Below, piece by piece: positions 10,064 to 19,291 of a DNA stretch of 64,000 nt. The position numbers and the translations under genes are program-made. Numbering within the stretch: the first letter of the stretch is position 1; each line of letters starts with the position of its first letter. The notes beneath the pieces were generated by a model. It saw only the letters and a list, made by a program, of their open reading frames with translations, made no database searches and was not told the DNA's origin. This DNA comes from Siderastrea radians (Eukaryota; Cnidaria; Anthozoa; Scleractinia; Rhizangiidae). The stretch lies in the NCBI GenBank assembly GCA_964017195.1, contig OZ024898.1, forward strand, positions 1,350,001 to 1,414,000, read 5' to 3'.

Positions 10064-11059
10064 AGGCGCACGAGTACTTTGCTGGAGGACTTGCTGACTC
10101 ATCTCATCGCACCTACAATAGCGCCCAGCGGCCGGGAATTCTCGTTCGAACCCCTCCCTGCCTCTGAAGACACCCTTATATTGTTCGCTACGCACCTCGC
10201 CCAACGAATAAAGCCTCAATCGATTAACGTCTACCTCGCCGCGGTACGCTCTCTTCACGTAGCTCATGGTCTCTCCAATCCCCTTCAACCTGGCTTAAAG
10301 TTAAAGCAAACATTGCGCGGCATCGAACGTCAACATTTTTCAGCGCCCAAACAGAAGATGCCTCTTACTTTTGACACTCTATCTGCTGTCAAGCCCTTTC
10401 TCAACCCAAAGAGTGACGATGACAACGTGAAATGGGCCGCCCTCACCACCGGTCATTTCTTAATGCTACGGGCAGGGGAGCTCACCGTCGCATCTAGTGA
10501 CCACTTCGATCCATCCATACATCTCACTTGCTCTGATGCTAAGTTACGTACTGCTGCTGATGGTTCAGAATATCTCTCTCTCCAAATTAAACAATCCAAA
10601 ACGGACCAGCGGCGACAAGGTGTGACTCTCTACACGGCACACTCGAATCATTTTGTCTGCGCCGTGTGTGCTATGAAAACGAACCTTGCCCTCCAGCATC
10701 GTCGTGGCACCGTTAACAAAGACACTATACCCCTTTTTCAGCTCTCGGACAGTTCCCCCTTAACAAACATCGACCTCGTCTCTTTCGTATCTCAGCTTTT
10801 ACGTCTTATCGGCGTCGACCCTTTCCAATACAGTGGTCATAGTCTTCGGATCGGTGGAGCCACCTCTGCTTCTATTGCAGGCCTATCCGACTACGAAATC
10901 AAGCTCTTAGGCCGCTGGAACAGTGACTGCTATCAACGTTACATTTGTTCGCCTCTTAACTTGTTTCTTGGAATTCCCCGCAAAATCGCTCAGACGCAGA
11001 CAATCAAATTTCAATATGCCAATCCCTACATTCTAAGAGAAGACTCCTCTGAGCAATAA
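10051..11059 (+). pseudogene. Tyrosine recombinase with an N-terminal frameshift
   Basis: The C-terminal domain is open to 11059 and shows the catalytic set: Arg in LMLRAGEL, HSLR (the HxxR box), GRW, and the Tyr in CYQRYI. Such enzymes integrate the circular cDNA of DIRS-type elements by site-specific recombination. The conserved N-terminal motif (YFAGGLADSSHRTYNS) lies in a different frame that begins inside the end of the RT frame near 10051 and crosses over close to 10130, at CAGCGGCCGGGAATTC. So the recombinase is split by one small indel, unless this is a sequence error. The frame used by most of the protein has no ATG at its start, in line with this. Confidence 0.82.
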
Positions 11060-11063
11060 CTTT

Positions 11064-11139
11064 TCCATTTGGGCTGAATTTTGGGCAGCTGTAATTTCCC
11101 CAAATGGAAGTACATTAAACTGCCCGGATATGGCCCAAA
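11064..11139 (+). other. 3' stem-loop after the recombinase gene
   Basis: TTTGGGC at 11068-11074 and GGGCAG at 11083-11088 are mirrored by CTGCCC at 11120-11125 and GGCCCAAA at 11132-11139, enclosing a second short palindrome (CCATTTGGG against CCCCAAATGG). It lies five bases after the recombinase stop. It could be a processing or end-recognition structure of the retrotransposon; this is inference from position and symmetry only. Confidence 0.45.
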
Positions 11140-11966
11140 CACTTGATTTCGCGTGGTTGTTATTGTAAGCGAGTTTGATTAAGTTTTATTCAACATTGCT
11201 GATCCTGATCTACACCAAGATCCGGCTTCACCTCGCTACTGTTTGTCCAAGTGGTCCTTGCATCGAGTTACCTGATTTAACATCTCTTCACGCCTGTTAT
11301 TGGAGAAAAATAAAATAAATGATCTCAGCTGTACAGTCAGCCTTCCTTTATGTTCTAAAGGTTTGCTGTCTAGATCCAGCAAAATCTGTCAACTTTGATT
11401 TGTCCGGTTGACCCTTGCCGAATTTTGAAAGGTTCAGAATCGAAAAAAAGCCAAATATCGGTAAATAGCGTCATTGTATCGGATCAAATGGAAAAACTGG
11501 CATCGGCCCCGACACTGGGGACGTGTCTGAATATCACTTTGTGACCCCGACTTAACGACAGTCCGTCATTTTGTAAATCGAGACGACTCCGCCCCTCTAG
11601 TCCACTTCCTTCTGATTATGAAAAACAGGAGGGTACTTCTCGAAGATTTTGTGTTGGAGGGAGGAAGCGTAAAGCGCCTCTGATTATCAATTGCAAACTC
11701 CACTGAAAACAAATTAAGGCAAAATACAAATAGAGTTGAGCCTTTCGCTAGCGAGCAACCAAAATACAGTGGTTCAATTGTATAGTGACTTTAAAAATAA
11801 AAATTAAAAATTCGGTATCTTGGACAAATGGTCACGCGTGGCATCATGTGGATTCCCCACGCTCACTCTACAATGACTTCCTTTTTGGACTCTACACGAG
11901 CCACTGCACAATTGTTAACTTCTACCCTCTTTTCAGCAGGATAGGAAGTCTCTCCTTCCATACACT
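11140..11966. other. Gene-free stretch between retrotransposon and lectin A
   Basis: No coding region, RNA gene or terminal repeats were recognised. The 3' end of the retrotransposon probably lies in the first 200 bases, near an AATAAAATAAAT run at about 11310. Confidence 0.45.
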
Positions 11967-11970
11967 GACA

Positions 11971-12003
11971 TATATACTCAGTCCAAGGTCCTTAATCAGA
12001 CCA
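11971..12003 (+). promoter_or_regulatory. Core promoter of lectin A: TATA box plus initiator-like element
   Basis: TATATA at 11971-11976 lies 85 bp before the ATG. CCTTAATCAGACCA (11990-12003) puts a TCAGAC initiator-like sequence 25 bp after the start of the TATA box, the normal spacing in animal promoters. Lectin B has the same arrangement (TATATATA, then CCTTATTCAGACCA). Conservation between paralogs whose introns have diverged supports function. Predicted 5' UTR is about 60 bases. Confidence 0.55.
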
Positions 12004-12060
12004 CAATCCAGCCAACTGTGAAACTTAGTTTTATGGACTAAATGTGTTTTTTCCCTCGAG

Positions 12061-13476
12061 ATGCGTTTTCTCGTTTTTACATTGGTGATTTGTTTTTGGC
12101 TGCCACAGTATTTCCTGGCGGCTTCGCTCAACAGTTCAAAAGACAATGAGCGCACAACTAACGAGGGGTACATCTTCAACAACGTTTATAACTCGGGTCT
12201 GAGCACTTCCCAAGCGCAGGAAATTCTCAAACGGTTGAAAGCAGTTGAACAAAAGCTGAACGAGATAGATTGCAAAGGCTCGTCAAAAGGTAAATCGAAT
12301 CAGTAAAATTTGGTTAAGTACTAGCTCCTTCCTCTCTCGAAGTTGGAAGTTTCTTGCTCAGCTAGCCCAGATGAAGCGTTTTGCAAAATTTACCTAAGTA
12401 TTTTTTAGGCCAAAGTTGTTCCTGTTGCTATTAACGTGAGTTATTTAATTATTTAGAGACGTTTACACTGTAAGTGGTCCCAGAATTGGGGCGAGAAGCG
12501 TAAAATAGCAAGTCCGCGAAAAGTTGGCCTTTCGAGCGCGATCCTCTCCCGAGAGTCAAGTTTTAGCGTGATAAGCAAATTTGGCGCGCAACGTTTGCTT
12601 CCAAGGTCAACTGATCCCTGTAAGAGGCGCCGTTTTGTAATGAGACTTCTCGTTTTGTTTTATACACTAGTGGTGCGATGCCCTTCAGGGTGGAAACTGT
12701 TGAATGGATCCTGTTTCTTTGCTTTCATTAAACCAACGGCAACGTGGAGTGAGGCACGTTATGTTTGCAAATCACTTGGAGGTGAATTGGTCAAGATCAC
12801 TTCAGCAGCCGAAAACGCTTTTGCTTATGGTTTGATATCAGGTATGGAACATGCCAACTTTTAGTTTTTTCCAGGGACACCGCTGAAAGGAATGGTACGA
12901 ATTTCCTTTCGGAGCTCTTTCAGCTTGGCGTGTATTTTAGACAATCTCTTTTTTCATTTATGGCTTGTTTGAGAGGATATGTTAAGCTCTTAAAACCGTG
13001 TTTCGTCGGCACACTTGCGAGGGGTTTATCCACAGACTCAAACTTAGAAGCACCTTGTGCAGCACAATACTGACAGCACCCTTGTACAAGAAAGTACTGC
13101 TCAATAGCTTCAGGATTTCGTAAAGCATTGAAAAGATTCGTGAAGCAGAAAAATGTATCTATACTTAAGAAAAAGTCTCACCCTGATTAAACCCGCCCAC
13201 TCAATTTTTTTATGTTTCATTGATCTGTTCTAAGGACACCTCGCCACACTGACGCACGTTTGGATTGGACTTCACAGAGGAGGAGACCGGAACTTTTACT
13301 GGGAGGACGGAAGCGGAGTTAGCTACTCAAACTGGGACAAAGGCGAACCTGGAAATTACCAAAATTCTGAGGACTGTGGAGTGTTCTACAGTGGCCAGTC
13401 AGCTCCCAGTAAATGGCACGACACGTCTTGTAATAACAAATGGGGCTACATCTGCAAAATGGCCCAGACTATCTGA
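12061..13476 (+). CDS. Secreted C-type lectin A (three exons)
   Basis: Exons: 12061-12289, 12671-12841, 13235-13476; all introns are GT-AG and split codons in phase 1, giving a 213-residue protein. Exon 1 encodes a signal peptide (MRFLVFTLVICFWLP) and a neck with heptad-like hydrophobics (AQEILKRLKAVEQKLNEID) likely to oligomerise as a coiled coil. Exon 2 begins the carbohydrate-recognition domain in its long form (CPSGWKLLNGSC). Exon 3 holds WIGLH, the sugar-contact position EPG in place of EPN/QPD, KWHD in place of WND, and the final Cys pair (CNNKWGYIC). Such proteins are extracellular glycan-binding molecules, often immune. No defect was found. It is a paralog of B, C and D downstream. 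Confidence 0.9.
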
Positions 13477-13569
13477 TTCCAGACTTCAAGTGCACTCATA
13501 AATCAAACAAGGGTAAATTAGCGTCACGCATCCATAGTGAATACTCTTGGTAAAACTGAATTTGTAGAG

Positions 13570-15424
13570 TGTACATTCGCAAAAACTTAGTTTTTATTAC
13601 ACATTCAAAAAGAATTATAGTCTTTCTGCCTACCTAGATCTAACAAGAAAGAACCCATCTAGAAAATCATTAGTAGAACTGAGAATTAGCAGTCATAAGC
13701 TTCGGATTGAAACAGGCATATACGACAAAATACCGCGTGATGAGAGGTTATGTAGTCTCTGCAATTGTAACAAAATTGAAGATGAAACTCATTTTTTACT
13801 AGATTGCCCGAGCTATTCTTCGCTATGATGGAAATTACATCGACGAAATGACAAAAAAATGGCTTTGTCAGACACCAAATCCGCCTCGCATTCCAATATT
13901 CTACACCCTGACAAAGATACACAAACCGACTCCAGTCGGAAGACCTATTATTTCAGGGTGCGATGGGCCTACAGAAAAGTTATCTGCATTTATTGACAAA
14001 CTACTTCAGCCGATAGCACAAAAACAACAGTCGTATATCAAAGACACAACGGACTTTATTAATTTCTTAGAGAAAACTAAAGTCCCGAAGAACACAATCC
14101 TTGTTTCAATGGACGTAACCAGCCTATACACAAACATTCCACAAGAGGAGGGTATCGACACTGTGTGCAGAGCATACGAGACCTTTCATAAGGACGAACC
14201 TCCTGTCCCTACGCGACTACTTAAAAAAGCGCTGAGACTCATCTTACAAGAGAATGCATTCCAATTCAATGGAGGCAACTACCTTCAAACGCACGGAACC
14301 GCCATGGGCACTAAAATGGCGGTCGCCTTTGCCAATATTTTTATGGCAAAGATTGAAACACAAATCCTCAGCAAAAGCACGTATAGGCCTTTCGTTTTCA
14401 AGCGCTTCATAGACGATATTTTCTGCCTCTGGGACAGAAGCAGAGAAGACGTACAACAGTTCATTGTACAATGTAACAATCACCACCCCACTATCAAGTT
14501 TACGGCTGAAATTTCAGAAACAGAAACAACTTTCTTGGATACCAACGTATACAAAGGCGATAGATTCAAAACTGAATCAGTTCTTGATGTGAAAACGCAT
14601 TTCAAGCCAACTGAAACATTTCAATATACAGAATTTTCCACGTGTCACCCACCGGGTGTCAAGAGAGGCTTCATTAAAGGAGAAGCTCTAAGACTTCTTC
14701 GCACAAACTCTTCTAGAATCACTTTTGAAGAGAACATTAAGAAATTTAAAACTAACCTCATTGAGAGAGGCTACCCAGAAAAGCTTACTCAAGAAACCCT
14801 TTCAGAGGTTAAATTTGAAAGCAGAAAAGAAGCTCTCACACAGAAACAGAAACAAAATAAACGAATCTTGCCTTTCGTCACAGAATACCACCCATCAGTG
14901 CCTAACTTGAAACAAATACTCATGAAAAACTGGCATTTTATAGAACAACAACCGCGGTTAAATGAAATTTTCAGAGAACCGCCCATAGTATCTTACAAGA
15001 GGGGGCGTTCACTGAAAGATATACTCGTCAAAGCAAAACTATAATCAAGGCTAATACACGTGCGTGGGAGTCGTGCAGGCCTGTCACCCCCATTTTACAC
15101 ATTTTCTAAAATAGAACCTAAAATCCCATTTCTATGACTATTATCACATGAGACCTTATTGTCACATCTAATGAATTGTACTGATTATTTTATAAATATT
15201 CAATTAATTTCATTCATCTCGTCATGCTTTGAACAGAGAGTCAAACTAGTTACAATGGCTACCTCTCCGAATGGATAAAAACAAGAAATGGTTGTAATCT
15301 CTTTAGTTATTTTAATTAAGTAAGAAATTAATAATTAAATTTTAAGTGGCTTTTGCAATACTGCAATACTTTGTTATAGTCATGCAAATAAAGCTTGTTG
15401 TTGTTGTTGTTGTTGTTGTACATT
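13570..15424 (+). mobile_element. Composite insertion: LINE 3' end with a nested Penelope-like element
   Basis: TGTACATT at 13570-13577 is repeated at 15417-15424, and the lectin C paralog has one uninterrupted site here (GTGTACAATGTTAACC at about 58947). So 13578-15416 was inserted into lectin A's 3' flank after duplication. The outer element is a 5'-truncated LINE: 13590-13828 encodes its C-terminal Cys-His motif (RLCSLCN ... HFLLDC), and it resumes near 15345, ending in AAATAAAG and a (TTG)n tail. Between them lies a Penelope-like RT from about 13820 to 15340. Confidence 0.75.
13822..15044 (+). CDS. Penelope-like reverse transcriptase, no endonuclease
   Basis: Open from about 13822 (YDGNYIDEMTKKWL) to 15044; the first ATG in frame is at 13848. 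RT motifs in order: FYTLTKIHKPTPVGRPI, SMDVTSLYTNIP, GTAMGTKMAVAFANIFM, the catalytic RFIDDIF, and TTFLDTNVYK, followed by thumb-like sequence and SLKDILVKAKL at the end. These are typical of Penelope-like RTs. No GIY-YIG domain follows within the element, so it is either truncated at the 3' end or a lineage without an endonuclease. The N-terminal part is missing and the element sits inside a LINE remnant. The reading frame itself has no stop. Confidence 0.85.
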
Positions 15425-16060
15425 GTTAACCACACATCATAATACTCTTGTTGAAAAACGTTTTCACAGCTAATTATGAGTGGACGTTTGACAGTATCCA
15501 AAGCCAAAACGTACGGCAAAAGGGATATTGGATTCCTCATTTCTTGGCCGTAAGACTGAATTGATAATGAACGTTAATCCTGAGAGCTGTTTGAACAACC
15601 GGTTCCAGGTGGACTGCAACAAAATCCGCCTTTTTTCGGTTATTAAATTTATTGTCTACGACTCGAATAACGAATCAGGACGGTTTACTAAAAAGTATAG
15701 CAGTCTGCAGTTTAAAAGGGAATGTAATCAGACATCAAAAATAAAGAGAGACAATGAAGCCTTATATTTCATTAAAGAGAAGGCGTTTTATTCACCGTCA
15801 CAGTTAGTCAGTTTAAGGTCTTACTCAGGGGTGGAAGTATAGGAACTGCACAATAAGCACATCTTTTGCTGCTTGGAGTGTATACTTTGTTTCGTACCAA
15901 GTCTTTATCTCGTTATAAAACAATTGATTATACGAGTTTACTTCTAAAGCCATGTTTAATTTGATTTATCTTACATCACGGTTTGCAAAAGAAAGACTGA
16001 ACAACAGCAACGAACCACAACTGAGGTAAAAACGGGGGAAATGGCACCACAAATTTGCTC
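15425..16060. repeat. 3' flank of lectin A, shared with lectins C and D
   Basis: Starting with TGTTAACCACAC, this stretch aligns with 58950-59690 and 62285-63010: shared landmarks include TTTTCACAGCTA, ATGAGTGG, AACGTAnGG, TTTTGCTGCTTG(G/A)AGT, and CCATGTTTAATTTGAT near the end. It shows that the duplicated unit was larger than the gene. No convincing coding sequence was found in it. Confidence 0.7.
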
Positions 16061-17078
16061 TTTTAGGGTGCACTCGGCTGGCCTTTTTTCAAAATAAGAA
16101 TACAAATCATCTACAACATGATCCCTACAAATCCGTCCAACATCGGGAATGAAGATCCAATAATGCTCAAATCATGGCTGGCCAATCAGAGAATTTTGAG
16201 AGCATTTAAATCTTTGCAATTTTTGTGCCTAATGACTAAATTTTTGGCCATTTTCGGGCCGACAGTTAAAGGCCATAGAGATCTTCATATCAGAAGCCTA
16301 AGGGTATATATTTTAAGTAGAAGTAACAAGAAAAAGGTACTCAGATATTATTGAAAGATAGTGGTCCTATTTTCAGTTCTCTTTGGGTATTTTAATTTAT
16401 GCCTTGTCGAATTATAATAGTCAGGCATCATGTATGTAATTCTGTTGTTTTAAATTTAGTTATTTCTTTTTTGTCTTTGCCACTGAGAACCTGAAAATTT
16501 TGTTGTAGTCATCATTAACCCTCTAATTATTTTTTCATTCCATGCAATTCAACTCTTCTGGATTTTCCTGGAGTCTTCTGGATTACTGACCTGAGTCTCC
16601 TGGTCACCCCAATGGGTCACTGAATCTCACAGATAACCGTTATTTATGTGAGTAGATCATGATTTTTGGTGTGGGTTTACACTCACATCAATGCTATGTC
16701 ATGTGTAAGTGGCGTAACCCATAGCATAACCATGAAAAAGTGGCAGTTCTTTGCTCTTTTCTCGCCGTTCCAGTCTCTTACTATGGAGGTTGATAAGGCA
16801 TCATATAAAAGCATGATAAAATTTGGATGATGCAACAATCGCTTATCTGACTTTGCAGATTTGACTGGAATTCAGTGAGTAGTTTTCCTTATTTATGCCG
16901 AAATGGCTACACGCAATGACATCATCCAGGTCAACACTGTTTGCATTTTTAAGATTGCTTGATTGAATGTTTTGTTTGAGCTCCCTTGTACTTGTTCGTG
17001 TTTAATTTTAGCCATAGATTGTTCTTAGAAGAATGAATTATGCATTAACAGAAACAAAGCTATGGACAAAAGCAAAAA
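16061..17078. other. Gene-free stretch
   Basis: There are short open frames only (for example 16118-16354), without similarity I recognise. A tiny exon-like segment bounded by TTGCAG and GTGAGT near 16857-16877 could belong to the unidentified gene that ends at 26442, but this is speculative. Confidence 0.4.
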
Positions 17079-17190
17079 TGCAAGCCTACAACGGCTCTAC
17101 AACATAGCTAGGGCACATGTATTCCCAGGCAATTACCAATCCAAGTACTAACCCCATCTGACAGGGCTCAACTTCAGTGATTATGGAACC
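17079..17190 (-). repeat. 5S-rRNA-derived sequence (pseudogene or SINE3-type head)
   Basis: Read on the minus strand, about 110 bases match the 3' two thirds of 5S rRNA: ATCACTGAAGTTGAGCCCTG, then GGGGTTAGTACTTGGAT, then GCCTGGGAATAC, ending near TTGTAGGCTT. The internal control region box C is recognisable but mutated, and the 5' third of 5S is replaced by unrelated sequence. So this is not a functional 5S gene. It is either a decayed retropseudogene or the head of a 5S-derived SINE. Confidence 0.68.
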
Positions 17191-18065
17191 TTCCCTCTCC
17201 ATAACTCCCCGTATGCTTTGCTTCGCTCGCATCCAATTTCCCCTCACCTGAAAATCAAATAAACCAAATTAATGGTAACAAGTCTTCTATGTGTGGAATT
17301 TACTTCGTTTTCAGGGAGTATTTTCAATCAGTTGTTTTCAATAAATTTTTGAGGTTGACTTATCACAGCTTTTGATGGGTGCATCAAAGCAGTCAATGTC
17401 CAGTTTCCTTTTGTTTCTTGAGTCGAGTTCGATGTATTAGGGACCACTAGGTTCCCAGGCCCAGTGATCTTCAGTAAGTCTCGTCTCTGGGGTGAAAGTC
17501 GCTCTTTCAAAACACTGAGCTTATTTAAAATTTGTCTGTGGAATAATAAATGAACTCCATATGTATGGGGTACAAGAGTCTATTAAAGGATCAAATGAGC
17601 CTCCATTGGGCAGAAAGTAACCCGAAACCTTAAGGGATCAATGATATTGAACTTCCCTGGTTGGGATCATCGAAATTGCATTATAGTTTCTCTGATGCCA
17701 CTTTTCTGTATCGGGATGCTGACATATTTTTGATCACATATTTTTCATAAAACAAGCTAAATATATATAGAGATATTGTTGCCAGTAACTTTCCACGTGA
17801 AGAAATTAGCATTAAGAATTTATTATACTCCACTTGTTGTTATATACTACTGCATGTATTAGCTTTAAGAACTAAAAAACCATTACTTTTGAACAATTTA
17901 AGTTTGGGGTAGATACTGTAAACTGACATATTTTTCACTGCACTCTGTTAGATTGAGATTATAGAGAGAACCACAGACCGAGAGCCAAAGACAAGCAGCA
18001 AAATTGTTTAACTTGAATTTCGCAAAAAACAATAAAAAACGTTATGCAGTAATTGTATTTCTTCT
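17191..18065. other. Gene-free stretch
   Basis: No recognised coding or RNA features. A minus-strand open frame at 17328-17510 has no detectable similarity. Confidence 0.4.
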
Positions 18066-18116
18066 TACATACTTGCATGCATGCATGCATACATACATAC
18101 ATACGTACGGACAGAC

Positions 18117-18151
<35 letters not shown>

Positions 18152-18158
18152 TACACAC
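18066..18158. repeat. Compound microsatellite (TGCA)n/(CATA)n/(GACA)n
   Basis: TGCATGCATGCA passes into ATACATACATAC, then GACAGACAGACA repeated about ten times. It is a simple tetranucleotide tract with no coding meaning, despite an open frame on the reverse strand. Confidence 0.9.
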
Positions 18159-18498
18159 TTCATTAGTTGACGTAGGTTAAAATTGGCAACTAATTAAAGC
18201 TGATGTAGACCTATACTCTTTCAAAAAAAGACAGTGGCTCAACAATAAACATCCACGCTTTAATTGATGTTTGCTAATCACTACAGGGTTGCACAGTACA
18301 TTGTTTAATGGAGAGGAAATGGATAATAGATTTGCTGTTATGTTAGTTTCATGAAAATATTAAATAATATACCAAAGATATAAAGCAATAACGCTGGTAG
18401 GGCAGCCACAATGTATGTGTAGTTTAAAATGAATTTCAAATCAAACTGATTCCAAAATAGTTTGATTTTCGACTTTTATTTTATTGTTGTAAAATAAT

Positions 18499-19130
18499 CC
18501 TAGAGGGGGTACTCCGGATTTCAAGTAACGGGGATGATCGAAGGATTTTTTTGGGTTTGAAATTTTTGATTCCAGGTTTTTTTGGGCGGTAGAAAAATTT
18601 GGCAAGTATATATATATATATATCTTTTTTTTTGAGGGGGGGGGGGGGTCACTTGCTTTAAGTAGGGATTTTTTGGGGTATTCAAAACAATCTGAAGATT
18701 CGTGGTAGTGCCCGCATATCCCAGCCACATAGTTCTGCGAATAAAGTAGAACAAAACTTGTTCCTGCCTGGGTGGTCTTGTTTAGAGTTGTCATTCATGT
18801 TATTGTTGAAACAGAAGATGTTCTTGGGTGTCCTTAGTGTTGTTAGAATGACCACCAGATGAGGAAAAGATGAAATCAGCTGGTATGATGAACATTTATA
18901 AACGAACACAAACATTCAATTTCAGTGGGTTTTTTTTTCGTGTTATATCATTTAATCCTTTCTGGAATTGTTTAAGGCTTGGAAATTGAGCAAGGGATTT
19001 TTTGGGGGTTAATTTTTGTTCCAGGGATTTTTTGGGGCTTTGTTGGAAGCCCTAGGAATTTTTTTGGGTTTTGATTTTTGTTCCCATTCGATCATCCCAG
19101 TCACTTGAAACTTGGAGTTCCCCCGCTGGG
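18499..19130. mobile_element. hAT-like MITE with perfect 8-bp target duplication
   Basis: AAAATAAT at 18491-18498 is repeated at 19131-19138. Between them the ends are inverted repeats of about 40 bp: left CCTAGAGGGGGTACTCCGG, right (reverse complement) CCCAGCGGGGGAACTCCAAG, continuing with TCAAGTAACGGGGATGATCG. An 8-bp duplication and CNAG-type ends fit the hAT superfamily. The 0.63-kb interior contains (TA)n and poly-G tracts and repeats of GGGATTTTTTGGGG, and no transposase, so the element is non-autonomous. Confidence 0.85.
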
Positions 19131-19291
19131 AAAATAATACCAGTATATCGAGCTGGAACTAGCTTGCACATTACAGGCCTGTGTGGTGAGAATTTGCACA
19201 TTTAAATCCTTGTATTGGTGGTCTTTTCTTTAAAAAAAATACTGTGTTCGTATCATTGTCATTGTTGTTTCCTTTCCTTTTTTGTTTCAAG

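Larger units (their letters stand above)
7186..11140 (+). mobile_element. DIRS-order tyrosine-recombinase retrotransposon (Ngaro-like)
   Basis: Three partly overlapping frames encode Gag with a zinc knuckle, RT plus RNase H, and a tyrosine recombinase, the order of DIRS-type elements, which integrate by recombinase rather than by DDE integrase. The RT frame stops soon after RNase H and shows no DAM-like methyltransferase, which fits Ngaro better than DIRS1. Both ends are uncertain: I could not find the split direct repeats expected of Ngaro elements, so boundaries are taken from the end of the Penelope copy and from the stem-loop after the recombinase. Confidence 0.85.

Noticed and set aside
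7186..11140. Gypsy-type LTR retrotransposon or pararetrovirus
   Set aside because: The RT resembles that group, but there is no protease, no DDE integrase and no LTR; a tyrosine recombinase takes the integrase position.
13265..13501. Separate open frame overlapping lectin A exon 3, with similar ones at 58643 and 61993
   Set aside because: These are out-of-frame shadows of the conserved third lectin exon.
17079..17190. Functional 5S rRNA gene
   Set aside because: The 5' third does not match 5S and box C carries several substitutions.
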